Shown here piece after piece: positions 27,064-35,382 of a stretch of DNA of 40,338 nucleotides; position 1 is the first letter of the stretch, and every line of letters begins with the position of its first letter. This DNA is from Mumia quercus (GTDB taxonomy: Bacteria > Actinomycetota > Actinomycetes > Propionibacteriales > Nocardioidaceae): contig NZ_JANZYO010000006.1 in NCBI RefSeq assembly GCF_025506335.1, positions 1 through 40,338 of the forward strand, read 5' to 3'. The notes below the pieces were generated by a model. That model was not told the DNA's origin, ran no database searches, and saw only the letters and a list, made by a program, of their open reading frames with translations. A program made the translations under genes and the position numbers.

Positions 27064-27946
27064 GAGACCTCCGGGAGTTGCGGGCGATGGCGGCGGCGAA
27101 GAGGCTCTCGAGGTCCACGGGGATCTCGTGCGCCATGCCCGGCACCATCATCAGCTGGGCGCCAGGGACGGCGGCGGCGGTCGCGCGGCCGCCTGACGGG
27201 TCGACCATCGGGTCGGCGCCACCGTGGATGACGAGGGTGGGGACGCGGAGCCCGCCGAGAGCGCGCGTCCGGTCGGGCTGGGTCATGACGGCGAGCATGT
27301 GACGCATCGTGCCCTGGATCGACCAGCCGCGGGCGTACGTCTCACGGGCGCGCGCCTCGACAGCGGCGGGCGGGAGGCCGTACCGGCGGCTCGAGATCGC
27401 CCGCGCGCTGCGCAGCGACTGTCGGACGTAGCCCTCCTCGCCGATCCCTCCGGTCGCGAGCAGCATCCCGGCCAGTCGAGGGTGCTGCCACCCGACCGTA
27501 CGGCGACCCGTCGTCGACATGATCGAGGTGAGCGACAGGACGCGGTCGGGGTGCTCGATCGCCAGGGTCTGGGCGACCATGCCGCCCATCGACTGCCCGA
27601 CCACGTGGGCGGCGTCGATGCCGAGGGCGTCGAGGAGTCCGGCGGCGTCGGCAGCGAGGTCGGACAGACCGTACGGCGCGCGCCGCCAGCGTCCGGTCGC
27701 CGCCGCGGCGACCTGCCGGCGCGTCACGGGATGGTCGTCGAAACGCGTCGAACGCCCCACGTCTCTGCTGTCGTAGCGGATCACGTGGAAGCCCTGGGCG
27801 GAGAGCTCCTCGCAGAACCCGGAGCGCCACCAGTTCATGGGGCATCCGAGCCCCATGACGAGCAGCAGCGCCGGATCGTCCGCGTCGCCGAACGTCTCGT
27901 ACGCGAGGGTGATCCCGCTGTCGAGGGTGGCGAGGCGCTCGGTCAC
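27047..27946 (-). CDS. Alpha/beta-fold hydrolase
   Basis: 299 aa from a GTG at 27946. The nucleophile elbow is GQSMGG (S119); D245 (HGGADP) and H273 (GMAHEI) complete the catalytic triad. Oxyanion region LVMGLGCPMNWW starts at about 29. The set of motifs resembles DhaA/esterase-like or aclacinomycin-methylesterase (RdmC)-like hydrolases; the substrate is unknown. It precedes and overlaps the spermidine synthase-like gene. Confidence 0.88.
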   Translation of the reverse strand: MTERLATLDSGITLAYETFGDADDPALLLVMGLGCPMNWWRSGFCEELSAQGFHVIRYDSRDVGRSTRFDDHPVTRRQVAAAATGRWRRAPYGLSDLAADAAGLLDALGIDAAHVVGQSMGGMVAQTLAIEHPDRVLSLTSIMSTTGRRTVGWQHPRLAGMLLATGGIGEEGYVRQSLRSARAISSRRYGLPPAAVEARARETYARGWSIQGTMRHMLAVMTQPDRTRALGGLRVPTLVIHGGADPMVDPSGGRATAAAVPGAQLMMVPGMAHEIPVDLESLFAAAIARNSRRSHAHAR

Positions 27947-27952
27947 GCCCCC

Positions 27953-27958
27953 ATCGTA
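27953..27958 (-). promoter_or_regulatory. Leaderless -10 box for the hydrolase gene (TACGAT)
   Basis: Minus-strand TACGAT, then 6 nt (GGGGGC), then the GTG at 27946. Confidence 0.55.
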
Positions 27959-28003
27959 GGCAGCCGCGCTGGCTGGGGTACCCCAGCGGCGGTTGGCGTT
28001 TGG

Positions 28004-28921
28004 TCACCGGAGCGGAGGAAGTTCCTTGCGCCACGGTGGGTCGGCGCCCGGCCGCGAGCAGGTGATCGCCGCCGCCTGCGCGGCCAGCGTCCCCAGCCAC
28101 TCCAGTGCTTCGACGTCGAAGGTGGGGCGGTCGAGCCAGCCGCGGACCACGAGGCCCGCGAGCAGCGCCGCCATGAAGGAGTCGCCGGCGCCGATCGTGT
28201 CGGCGACCGCCACCCGCTGGGCGGCGACCTCGACCGTGGTGCCGCCGCTGAGCAGCGTCACGCCGTCGCCTCCCCGGGTCACGACGACCAGCCGGGGACC
28301 CGTGTCGGCGACCTCGGCGGCGTACGCGAGCGGGTCGAGGCCCGGTCGGAGCGTGCGGGCGTCCTCGTCGCTCAGCTTCACGTACGAGGCGTGCGCGACG
28401 AGCCGGTCGACCCTGGCTCGTACGTCGTCGAGGTCGGGCGTGATCGCGGGCCGGACGTTCGGGTCGTACGAGACGGGGACGCCGGCGGCGTGGGCCTGCG
28501 CGACGAGCGCGGCGACCGCGTCGGCCCCAGGAGCGAGCGTGGCACCGATCGAGCCGGTGTGGACCAGGTCGAAGTCCTCCGGCGCGGGCATCTCGTCGGG
28601 ATCCCACACCAGATCGAACCGGTACGACGCGACGCCGGCGGCGTCCAGGGTGGCCTGGGCGAGCGAGGTGTCCTCGTGGTGCGGAGGGAGCGACCGGAGG
28701 TCGACCTCGGAGGCGTCCACGTGGTCACGGACGAGGTCGCCGTACTCGTCGTCGCCGACCTGAGCGGCCAACGTCGTCGCGACGCCGAGCCGGGCCAGCC
28801 CGACCGCGACGTTGAGCGGGGAGCCGCCCGGGTGCGCCTCGACGAGACCCGTCGGGCTCTCGGTGAGGTCGACCAGCGCCTCGCCCACGACGAGCGTGCG
28901 TGCTCCCGCGTCCGAGGCCAC
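28004..28921 (-). CDS. PfkB-family carbohydrate kinase (fructokinase-like)
   Basis: 305 aa from a GTG at 28921. ATP-dependent phosphorylation of a sugar, in the cytoplasm. PfkB signatures: GGSPLNVAVGLARLG (32-46) for sugar binding and DTIGAGDSFMAALLAG (241-256) with D247 as the catalytic base in the anion hole GAGDS. SYDPNVRP (151-158) is the fructokinase-type pattern. It begins 6 nt after the glpX stop, so it is the second gene of a glpX operon; with fructose-bisphosphatase alongside, fructose is the likely substrate, though ribose or a related sugar is possible. Confidence 0.86.
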   Translation of the reverse strand: MASDAGARTLVVGEALVDLTESPTGLVEAHPGGSPLNVAVGLARLGVATTLAAQVGDDEYGDLVRDHVDASEVDLRSLPPHHEDTSLAQATLDAAGVASYRFDLVWDPDEMPAPEDFDLVHTGSIGATLAPGADAVAALVAQAHAAGVPVSYDPNVRPAITPDLDDVRARVDRLVAHASYVKLSDEDARTLRPGLDPLAYAAEVADTGPRLVVVTRGGDGVTLLSGGTTVEVAAQRVAVADTIGAGDSFMAALLAGLVVRGWLDRPTFDVEALEWLGTLAAQAAAITCSRPGADPPWRKELPPLR

Positions 28922-28927
28922 GGTGCG

Positions 28928-29965
28928 TCAGCCCTCGTAGTCGATCGAGGCGTACGCCTTCAGCTTCTCCATGCGGTGCTCGGAGATGATCTTGCGGTAC
29001 GTGCCGGAGCGCGAGCGCATGACGAGGGACTCCGTCACGGCGATGCCCGAGCCGTACCGGACGCCGTTCATGAGCTCGCCGTCGGTGATGCCGGTCGCGA
29101 CGAAGAAGCAGTCGTCGCCCTTGACGAGGTCGTCGGTGGAGAGCACCGCGTCGACGTCGAGGCCGGCGTCGACCGCCTTCTGGCGCTCGGCGTCGTCGGT
29201 GGGCCACAGCTTGCCCTGGATGGCGCCGCCGAGAGCCTTCATCGCGCAGGCGCTGATGATGCCTTCGGGGGTGCCGCCGACCCCGGCGAGGATGTCGACG
29301 CCGGTGCCGGGGCGCGCGGCGTAGATCGAGCCCGCCACGTCGCCGTCGGAGATGAACTTGATGCGGGCGCCGGTCTCGCGGATCTCGTCGACGAGCCCGG
29401 AGTGGCGCGGGCGGTCCAGCACACACACGGTGACCGACGAGACCGAGAGGTTCTTGGCCTTCGCGACCAGACGGATGTTCTCCGCGATCGGGAGGCGGAT
29501 GTCGATGACGTCAGCGGCCTCCGGACCCACAGCGAGCTTGTCCATGTAGAAGACGGCCGACGGGTCGAACATCGCGCCCCGCGGCGCCACCGCGAGGACG
29601 GAGACCGCGCCGGGCATGCCCTTGGCGGTCAGCGTGGTGCCGTCGATCGGGTCGACGGCAACATCGGCCTCGGGGCCGGTGCCGTCACCGACCTGCTCGC
29701 CGTTGAACAGCATCGGGGCGTTGTCCTTCTCGCCCTCGCCGATGACGACGACGCCGTTCATGCCGACGGTGTTGATCAGCGAGCGCATCGCGTTGACCGC
29801 GACCCCGTCAGCGCCGTTCTTGTCGCCCCGCCCGACCCAGCGTCCGGCCGCCATCGCCGCGGCCTCCGTGACCCGGACCAGGTCCAGGGCGAGGTTGCGG
29901 TCGGGGGCCTGAGCGGCGGGGGTGAGAGGGCCTGGCAGCTTCGATCCGTGCGCGCTGGCGGTCAT
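28928..29965 (-). CDS. glpX: Class II fructose-1,6-bisphosphatase
   Basis: 345 aa. It removes the 1-phosphate of fructose-1,6-bisphosphate in gluconeogenesis. The metal-binding motif is VDPIDGTT (105-111 for DPIDGTT); [10 protein letters not shown] (75-84) and [18 protein letters not shown] are other GlpX signatures. M. tuberculosis GlpX (Rv1099c) sits next to fum as here, although two unrelated genes separate them in this window. It is the first gene of the glpX-kinase operon. Confidence 0.95.
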   Translation of the reverse strand: MTASAHGSKLPGPLTPAAQAPDRNLALDLVRVTEAAAMAAGRWVGRGDKNGADGVAVNAMRSLINTVGMNGVVVIGEGEKDNAPMLFNGEQVGDGTGPEADVAVDPIDGTTLTAKGMPGAVSVLAVAPRGAMFDPSAVFYMDKLAVGPEAADVIDIRLPIAENIRLVAKAKNLSVSSVTVCVLDRPRHSGLVDEIRETGARIKFISDGDVAGSIYAARPGTGVDILAGVGGTPEGIISACAMKALGGAIQGKLWPTDDAERQKAVDAGLDVDAVLSTDDLVKGDDCFFVATGITDGELMNGVRYGSGIAVTESLVMRSRSGTYRKIISEHRMEKLKAYASIDYEG

Positions 29966-29971
29966 GGCGGC

Positions 29972-29977
29972 ATCTTA
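29972..29977 (-). promoter_or_regulatory. Leaderless -10 box for glpX (TAAGAT)
   Basis: Minus-strand TAAGAT, then 6 nt (GCCGCC), then the ATG at 29965. No ribosome binding site is present, which makes the leaderless reading stronger than for most others. The remaining gap to 30099 holds no feature I recognise. Confidence 0.6.
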
Positions 29978-30099
29978 CGTCTGGTCCGCACTGCCGCCCG
30001 GGGCGGGATTTTCGCGGTCCGCACCACCTATTGCTCCCGGTCACTCCTCGTTGGGGCCAACGGAGAGTGGGGCGGCCAGGGCGCGGAAGGCGCGTTCGT

Positions 30100-31098
30100 T
30101 CAGTCCGTGAACGTCGTCACCTCGGTCTCCTTCACGCTCGCCCACACGGCAAGCCCTTCGTGGAGGTCGAGCGCGGCGACGGCCTCGCGCGTCACGTCGG
30201 CGACGAGCGACACCGCACCCCGCAGGTGCACGCGCACCGCGTCGCCGTGGGGGACGAGGCTCGCGATGCGCAGCTGCCACAGGTTGCGGGCCGAGGTGAT
30301 CGGCTCCTCGCGGAAGAGCGTGACCGCCGTCGGGCTGAAGGTCCGGTACGTGTCCCCGTCGCGGAGCAGGTTGCGTCCCATCAGGTGCGCGACGTACTCC
30401 GTACGGGGGCGGCGCGAGATCTCCTCGGGCGTGCCGGTCTGGGTGATCCGGCCGTGCTCGACCACCGCGACGCGTTCGGCGAGGACGAACGCGTCGAGCG
30501 GGTCGTGGCTGACCAGCACCGTCACGCCGCCGAAGGTCCGGATGTGCTGGCGGAGGAACGCGCGTGCCTCTGTCGTCACCGACACGTCGAGCGCCGACGT
30601 CGGCTCGTCGAGGAGGAGGAGCGCGGGGTCGCACGCGAGCGCGCGCACGATCGCGACACGCTGACGCTGACCGCCCGACAGGCGCCCGGCCTTGCGCCCT
30701 GCGAGATCGGCCAGTCCCGTACGAGCAAGGAGGTCGTCGGCCTGCGCGCGGGCCTGGCGGGGTCGCCGCGCCTGGGCACGGTGGTGCCGCAGGCCGAAGG
30801 CGACGTTGTCGCGCACCGACAGGTGCGGGAACAGCAGCGGGTCCTGGAACACCATCGTGAGATCGCGCTGAGGCGTCGGCGTCCGGATGCCCGCCGCCGT
30901 GTCCTCGAGGACGGTGCCGCCGAGCACGACGCGGCCCTCCTCGAGCGGAGTGAGGCCGGCCAGGGCGCGCAGCAGCGAGCTCTTGCCGGCCCCGTTGGGT
31001 CCGACGAGCGCCAGGACCTCGCCCGGCGGCACGGTGAACGCGGCGTCGGCGTCGAAGCTACCGCGACGCATCCGCAGGTGTGCCTCGAGGCCCTTCAC
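30100..31098 (-). CDS. modC: Molybdate ABC transporter ATP-binding protein
   Basis: 332 aa from a GTG at 31098 overlapping the modB stop (GTGA). It powers molybdate (or tungstate) import. Walker A GPNGAGKSS (33-41), Q-loop in VFQDPLLFPHLSVRDNVAFGL, signature RLSGGQRQR (139-147), Walker B LLLLDEPTSALD (D164, E165). The C-terminal TOBE/Mop-like domain (about 265-330) with LWQLRIASLVPHGDAVRVHLRG likely binds molybdate or regulates transport. It is the last gene of the operon. Confidence 0.88.
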   Translation of the reverse strand: MKGLEAHLRMRRGSFDADAAFTVPPGEVLALVGPNGAGKSSLLRALAGLTPLEEGRVVLGGTVLEDTAAGIRTPTPQRDLTMVFQDPLLFPHLSVRDNVAFGLRHHRAQARRPRQARAQADDLLARTGLADLAGRKAGRLSGGQRQRVAIVRALACDPALLLLDEPTSALDVSVTTEARAFLRQHIRTFGGVTVLVSHDPLDAFVLAERVAVVEHGRITQTGTPEEISRRPRTEYVAHLMGRNLLRDGDTYRTFSPTAVTLFREEPITSARNLWQLRIASLVPHGDAVRVHLRGAVSLVADVTREAVAALDLHEGLAVWASVKETEVTTFTD

Positions 31099-31913
31099 GG
31101 CTGCCCCGCCCAGGCGCGCCCGGTCCACGACGAGCGCAGTGCGACGAGGACAGCGACGCTGATCCCGAGCAGGATCACGCTGAGCATGATCGCCGTGTCC
31201 GGGTCGGACTGCATCGCGCCGTAGATCTCCAGCGGCATCGTGCGCGTGACACCGGGGACGCTGCCGGCGAAGGTGATCGTGGCTCCGAACTCGCCGAGCG
31301 CGCGGGCCCACGCCAGGGCAGCACCCGCAGCGATCCCCGGACCGGCCAGCGGCAGCGTGACGCGCCAGAACGCGACGAGCCGCGAGGCGCCGAGCGTCGC
31401 GGCGACCTCGTCGTACCGCCGGTCCGCCGTGCGCAGCGCGCCCTCGACGCTCATGACGAGGAAGGGCAGGGCGACGAACGCCTGGGCCAGGACGACCGCC
31501 GCCGTCGTGAAGGGGAGCGTCACGCCGAAGGCGTCGTCGAGCCACTGCCCGACGACGCCACGACGGCCGAACGCCATGAGGAGCGCCACGCCGCCCACCA
31601 CAGGCGGAAGGACCAGCGGCACGTTCACGAGCGCCCGGACGACGCTGCGGCCACGGAACTCCGTACGGGCGAGCAGCCATGCCAGCGGCACCCCGAGCAC
31701 CAGGCACACGGCGGCTGCGACCGTCGACGTCACCAGGCTCAGGCGGAGGGCGTCGCGGATCGCCGGGTCGCCCAACCGCTCCAGGAACGTCCCCCACGGC
31801 GCGCGCAGCAGCAGGCCGACGAGGGGGAGGAGCAGCAGCAGGAGTCCGGCGGCCGAGGGCAGGACCAGCGTGACCGGTACGCGGCCGAGGGCGGGCGCGT
31901 CGCGTGTGCTCAC
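31095..31913 (-). CDS. modB: Molybdate ABC transporter permease
   Basis: 272 aa from a GTG at 31913. About six membrane helices; the family EAA-type loop is DEVAATLGASRLVAFWRVTLPLAGPGI. NVPLVLPPVVGGVALLMAFG is typical of ModB. Both ends overlap neighbours by exactly 4 nt (GTGA with modA and modC), which suggests translational coupling through the operon. Confidence 0.9.
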   Translation of the reverse strand: MSTRDAPALGRVPVTLVLPSAAGLLLLLLPLVGLLLRAPWGTFLERLGDPAIRDALRLSLVTSTVAAAVCLVLGVPLAWLLARTEFRGRSVVRALVNVPLVLPPVVGGVALLMAFGRRGVVGQWLDDAFGVTLPFTTAAVVLAQAFVALPFLVMSVEGALRTADRRYDEVAATLGASRLVAFWRVTLPLAGPGIAAGAALAWARALGEFGATITFAGSVPGVTRTMPLEIYGAMQSDPDTAIMLSVILLGISVAVLVALRSSWTGRAWAGQP

Positions 31914-32677
31914 GCAGCCGGTCCGAACCCGTGCCGCGCGAGGACCTTCTGGCCCTGCTCGCCCGTCACGAGCGCCACCCACTCCCGGGCGAGCGCGGGT
32001 GCCTCGGACTCCGCCAGGACCACGATCGGATCCACGTTGACCACCTCCGAGGCGTTCGCAGCCTCGACTGTCTCGACGGCATCGCCCGCTGCCTTCGCGT
32101 CGGAGCGGTAGACGAGACCCGCGTCGACCTCGCCGAGCGTGACCTTGGTGAGGACCCCCTTGACGTTCTGCTCCTCGGTGGTCGGCTTCGACCGGTTGCC
32201 GTCCAGGGAGAGCAGTCGCCGGGCGGCGTCACCGCACGGCGCCGCGGGGACGCACACCGCGAACGTGGCCCGCCCCAGGTCCTGCACGCCGCGGACCCCG
32301 CCAGGATTGCCGGGGGGCGTCACGATCGTGAGCGTGTTGGTCGCGAACGGGGCCGGGTCGCCGTCGGCCGCCTTCGCCTCGACGACCTTGCGCATCGTCG
32401 CCTCGTCGGCGGTCGCGAGGACGTCGGCCGGCACGCCTTGGAGCACCTGCTCGGCCAGCACGGCCGAGGAGTCGTACGCGAGCCGGACGTCGACCCCGTC
32501 GTGCTCGCGCTCGAAGGCCTCTTCGAGCTCGTCGAAGGCCTCGGTCAGCGACGCTGCCGCCAGGACGGTGAGCGTACGGTCGCCGGCGGAGCCGTCGTCG
32601 CCCTGCGCGCCCCCGCAGGCGGCGAGGAGGGACACGGCGGCGAGAGACCCCGCAACAGCGGCGCGGACCCGGTTCAC
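31910..32677 (-). CDS. modA: Molybdate-binding lipoprotein
   Basis: 255 aa from a GTG at 32677. Lipobox LLAAC with acylated C21 anchors it outside the membrane. ModA family features: VLAAASLTEAFDELEEAFE, DSSAVLAEQVLQGVPADVLATADEATM, NTLTIVTPPGNPGG and AGLVYRSDA. The serines of AAAS and DSSA would bind the oxyanion. The cysteine pair in VCVPAAPCGDAA may be a disulfide. It overlaps its neighbours by 4 nt on both sides. Confidence 0.9.
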   Translation of the reverse strand: MNRVRAAVAGSLAAVSLLAACGGAQGDDGSAGDRTLTVLAAASLTEAFDELEEAFEREHDGVDVRLAYDSSAVLAEQVLQGVPADVLATADEATMRKVVEAKAADGDPAPFATNTLTIVTPPGNPGGVRGVQDLGRATFAVCVPAAPCGDAARRLLSLDGNRSKPTTEEQNVKGVLTKVTLGEVDAGLVYRSDAKAAGDAVETVEAANASEVVNVDPIVVLAESEAPALAREWVALVTGEQGQKVLARHGFGPAA

Positions 32678-33072
32678 GGGACGACCTCCACGGTGACGTT
32701 GGTGGCCTTCACCCCGGCGACCGCGACGACGCCGACCTCGAGCCCGAGGTCGTTCACCGCCTCGGCGCTGATGAGGGAGACGATCCGGTACGGGCCGCAG
32801 CACATCTCGACCTGCGCCATGACGGTGTCGGCGACGACGCGCGTGACGATCCCGCGCAGCTGGTTGCGGGCGCTGCGGGCGTGGGTGCGCTCGGTGTCCA
32901 CGGGCCCGTCGGCGAGCTCCACCGCGAGGGCCGCGAGCTCCCGCCCGTCGACGGCTGCGGCGCCCCCGGGCGTCCGGGTCGGCGTGAAACGCCCCTGGTC
33001 GGCCCAGCGACGGACCGTGTCGTCGCTGACGCCGAGCAGCTCGGCGGCCTCGGAGTATCGGTACGCAGGCAC
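32674..33072 (-). CDS. MerR-type HTH plus Mop/TOBE domain, likely molybdate-responsive regulator
   Basis: 132 aa from a GTG at 33072. The N-terminal helix-turn-helix (about 4-50, YRYSEAAELLGVSDDTVRRWADQGRF) is of the MerR/excisionase type. The C-terminal TOBE/Mop domain (66-132, ARNQLRGIVTRVVADTVMAQVEM) binds molybdate in its family. The fusion replaces the classical ModE architecture (winged helix plus two Mop domains). It is first in the modABC operon, overlapping modA by 4 nt, and so is likely to be its regulator, and autoregulated. The start follows a TACGAT box by 6 nt, and a palindrome lies just upstream. Confidence 0.82.
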   Translation of the reverse strand: MPAYRYSEAAELLGVSDDTVRRWADQGRFTPTRTPGGAAAVDGRELAALAVELADGPVDTERTHARSARNQLRGIVTRVVADTVMAQVEMCCGPYRIVSLISAEAVNDLGLEVGVVAVAGVKATNVTVEVVP

Positions 33073-33078
33073 GGCAGC

Positions 33079-33107
33079 ATCGTACGACCTTGTCCGCATC
33101 TGCGGAA
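33079..33107 (-). promoter_or_regulatory. Promoter and palindromic candidate operator of the molybdate operon
   Basis: On the minus strand TTCCGC (33102-33107), 17 nt, TACGAT (33079-33084), then 6 nt and the GTG at 33072. The palindrome TCCGCA-TC-TGCGGA (33093-33106) covers most of the -35 and spacer, a place where a bound repressor would block the polymerase. A partial copy, TCTGCGGCGGA, occurs at about 33131. Confidence 0.5.
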
Positions 33108-33177
33108 GATTTCGCGTACCTGAGCCGAATCTGCGGCGGACCTCGTACGGGTGCCTGGCCGTGCTGGGGTGGCCTGG

Positions 33178-33183
33178 GAGAAT
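33178..33183 (+). promoter_or_regulatory. Weak leaderless -10 box for the DUF4245 gene (GAGAAT)
   Basis: GAGAAT, 6 nt (GGGCCC), then the GTG at 33190. First base deviates from the TAnnnT consensus. Confidence 0.4.
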
Positions 33184-33189
33184 GGGCCC

Positions 33190-33789
33190 GTGAGCAGCAC
33201 CGACCCCTCCCCGACTCCTGAGCACGCGACGCAGGAGTCGCCGGCGCAGGACCAGGCTCCGGCCAAGCCGCGCTCGAGCTACGGCAATCCGGCGTTCGCC
33301 GACATCGCGCGCTCCATGGGCGTCATGGCCGTGATCGTGGTCGGGCTGTTCTTCGTCGGGCAGTTCTTCTGGGGCAACACCCCGGACGAGCGGCCGGCCG
33401 TGGAGTACGAGCAGACGGTCGAGGAGGTGCGGCAGACAGCGCCGTACCCGGTCTATGCGCCCACCTCGCTGCCCGACGGGTGGCGCGCGAACGGCGTCAC
33501 GTTCAAGCCGGGCGAGTCCGGCCGTTGGCACCTCGGGTTCCTCACCGACGGGGACCGCTACATCGGGCTCGAGCAGGCCCTCGACTCTGCGCCCCGGATG
33601 ATCGAGACCCACGCGCCGGGCGTCGAGCAGCGCGGCGACGTCGAGGTCGCGGGCAAGACCTGGCAACTGTGGACCGGCGGGGGAGAGACCACCTTCGTCC
33701 GCGAGGAGGGTGACATGACGCTCCTCGTCACCGGGCCCGCCCCTCGCGAGGACATCGAACGCTTCCTCGGGCTGCTCGCCAGCGAGTAG
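33190..33789 (+). CDS. DUF4245 membrane-anchored protein
   Basis: 199 aa from a GTG at 33190. A Ser/Pro/Glu-rich cytoplasmic segment (1-40), one membrane helix (about 54-73, MGVMAVIVVGLFFVGQFFW), then an extracytoplasmic domain with YPVYAPTSLPDGWRANGVTFKP and WHLGFLTDGDRYIGLEQ. DUF4245 is an actinobacterial family without known function; Rv1100 holds the same place beside glpX. Here the modABC operon has come between. It converges on xseB with 10 bp between stops. Confidence 0.85.
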   Translation: MSSTDPSPTPEHATQESPAQDQAPAKPRSSYGNPAFADIARSMGVMAVIVVGLFFVGQFFWGNTPDERPAVEYEQTVEEVRQTAPYPVYAPTSLPDGWRANGVTFKPGESGRWHLGFLTDGDRYIGLEQALDSAPRMIETHAPGVEQRGDVEVAGKTWQLWTGGGETTFVREEGDMTLLVTGPAPREDIERFLGLLASE

Positions 33790-33799
33790 CCTCGCAGAG

Positions 33800-34057
33800 T
33801 CACGACGTGCCGGAGTCCGTCCCGCCTCGCTGGGCCGCCGCTCGCTCCTGAGCCCGCTCCAGCCGCGCCCGCGCACCGTCCAGCCACTGCTGGCAGATCG
33901 CGGCCAGCTCCTCGCCGCGCTCCCACAGGGTGAGCGACTCCTCGAGCGTCGTACCTCCCGCCTCGAGCCGAGAGACGACCTCGGCAAGCTCCTCGCGCGC
34001 CTGCTCGTACGGCACGTCGGGGGTGGCCGCCGCGTCGTCGGCGCTCTGCTCGGTCAT
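33800..34057 (-). CDS. xseB: Exodeoxyribonuclease VII small subunit
   Basis: 85 aa. A short helical protein with the family core [43 protein letters not shown]-type pattern (about 17-60), which forms a coiled coil wrapping XseA. The complex degrades single-stranded DNA from both ends. The ATG overlaps the xseA stop by one base (TGATG), ensuring coupled translation. The tail after 70 is polar and not conserved. Confidence 0.95.
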   Translation of the reverse strand: MTEQSADDAAATPDVPYEQAREELAEVVSRLEAGGTTLEESLTLWERGEELAAICQQWLDGARARLERAQERAAAQRGGTDSGTS

Positions 34058-35304
34058 CAGGACTCCTCGTCATCGGTGAGGTCGGCGTGCGGGGAAGGGG
34101 CGGTGGAGAGCGTACGGAGGCTCGCGTGGCCGTCGACCACCCGGAGGGAGACCTCGGCGTCGGGGGCCAGCTGCTCGATGGAGGTGACGACGCGGCCGTC
34201 GGTGGTCTGTGCGACGGCGTAACCGCGCTCCAACGTCCGCAGCGGCGAGAGCGCCCGCACGCGGGCGAGCTGCGCGGCCGCCTCGTGGTGCGCGAGGTCG
34301 AGCCGGTGGCCGAGCGAGCGCCGCGCCCGGCCCAGCAGCTCGTCGACGCGGGAGGTCTGCTCGTCGATGAGCGTGACGGGTCGCGCCATCGCAGGCCGGC
34401 TGCGGATCGCGTCGAGCCGGTGCTGCTCGCGACCGAGGCGCTGGTCGACCGCGTACCAGGCGCGCCGACGCAGCTGCGCGAGGTGCTGCAGCTCGTCGAC
34501 GACGGCCGGGACGACCCGCTTCGCCGCGTCCGTCGGCGTGGACGCCCGTACGTCGGCGACGTGGTCGAGGAGGGGCACGTCCGGCTCGTGCCCGATGGCG
34601 CTCACCACCGGCGTACGGGCGGCGGCGACCGCGCGGACGAGGCCCTCGTCCGAGAACGGCAGCAGGTCCTCGACGGAGCCGCCGCCGCGGGCGATCACGA
34701 TGACGTCGACCGCCTCGTCGGCGTCGAGCGCCCGCAGCGCGGTGATGACCTGGGCCGCCGACGAGCTGCCCTGCATGAGCGCGTACGAGATCTCGAACTC
34801 CACGCCGGGCCAGCGCAGACGTGCGTTCTCGAGGACGTCGTGCTCGGCCGCCGAGCCCTTGCCGGTGATCAGGCCGATGCGGTGGGGGAGGAACGGCAGC
34901 GGGCGCTTGCGGGCCAGGTCGAAGAGGCCCTCGGCGGCCAGGAGCTGGCGGCGCTGCTCGATGCGCGCGAGCAGCTCACCCATCCCGACGGGGCGGATGT
35001 CACGCGCGTTCAGCGACAGGGTGCCGTTGGCCGGGTAGAAGTCGGGCCTGGCGTGGATGACGACGCGGGCCCCCTCGGTGATGGGCGTCGGAGAGCGGTC
35101 GAGGACGATCCGCCGGCAGGTCACCGACATCGAGATCTTGGCGTCGAGGTCGCGCAGCGTCAGGAAGCACACGCCCTGGCGGCGCGTGAGCTGCGCGATC
35201 TCGCCCTCGATCCACTGGGCGCCCAGCCGCGCGATGTAGTCGCCCATCAGCTGGGAGATCACGCGCAGCGGCGCAGGGGAGTCAGGGCTGGTCTCGAGGG
35301 CCAT
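34057..35304 (-). CDS. xseA: Exodeoxyribonuclease VII large subunit
   Basis: 415 aa. The N-terminal OB-fold (about 12-110, [22 protein letters not shown]) binds single-stranded DNA. The catalytic core has [20 protein letters not shown] and [61 protein letters not shown]-like blocks, with the conserved IGHEPD and the SPT-type region. It is the first gene of the xseA-xseB operon and divergent from ispH, as in M. tuberculosis. Confidence 0.96.
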   Translation of the reverse strand: MALETSPDSPAPLRVISQLMGDYIARLGAQWIEGEIAQLTRRQGVCFLTLRDLDAKISMSVTCRRIVLDRSPTPITEGARVVIHARPDFYPANGTLSLNARDIRPVGMGELLARIEQRRQLLAAEGLFDLARKRPLPFLPHRIGLITGKGSAAEHDVLENARLRWPGVEFEISYALMQGSSSAAQVITALRALDADEAVDVIVIARGGGSVEDLLPFSDEGLVRAVAAARTPVVSAIGHEPDVPLLDHVADVRASTPTDAAKRVVPAVVDELQHLAQLRRRAWYAVDQRLGREQHRLDAIRSRPAMARPVTLIDEQTSRVDELLGRARRSLGHRLDLAHHEAAAQLARVRALSPLRTLERGYAVAQTTDGRVVTSIEQLAPDAEVSLRVVDGHASLRTLSTAPSPHADLTDDEES

Positions 35305-35310
35305 GCAGCA

Positions 35311-35316
35311 ACCCTA
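35311..35316 (-). promoter_or_regulatory. Leaderless -10 box for xseA (TAGGGT)
   Basis: Minus-strand TAGGGT, then 6 nt (TGCTGC), then the ATG at 35304. No ribosome binding site is seen. Confidence 0.6.
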
Positions 35317-35370
35317 GGCGCATCGGCGGACAGCGGGCGGCGACGGCGTCGGGGCTGTGGAGGACTCCCC

Positions 35371-35376
35371 TACGAT
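35371..35376 (+). promoter_or_regulatory. Leaderless -10 box for ispH (TACGAT)
   Basis: TACGAT, 6 nt (GGGGAC), then the ATG at 35383. It is divergent from the xseA box, with 54 bp between the two. Confidence 0.55.
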
Positions 35377-35382
35377 GGGGAC

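Noticed and set aside
27224-30664. An 1146-codon open frame on the plus strand opposite the hydrolase, kinase and glpX genes
   Set aside because: It crosses three recognised genes on the other strand and has low-complexity Arg/Gly/Val/Asp composition; a shadow of their codon usage.
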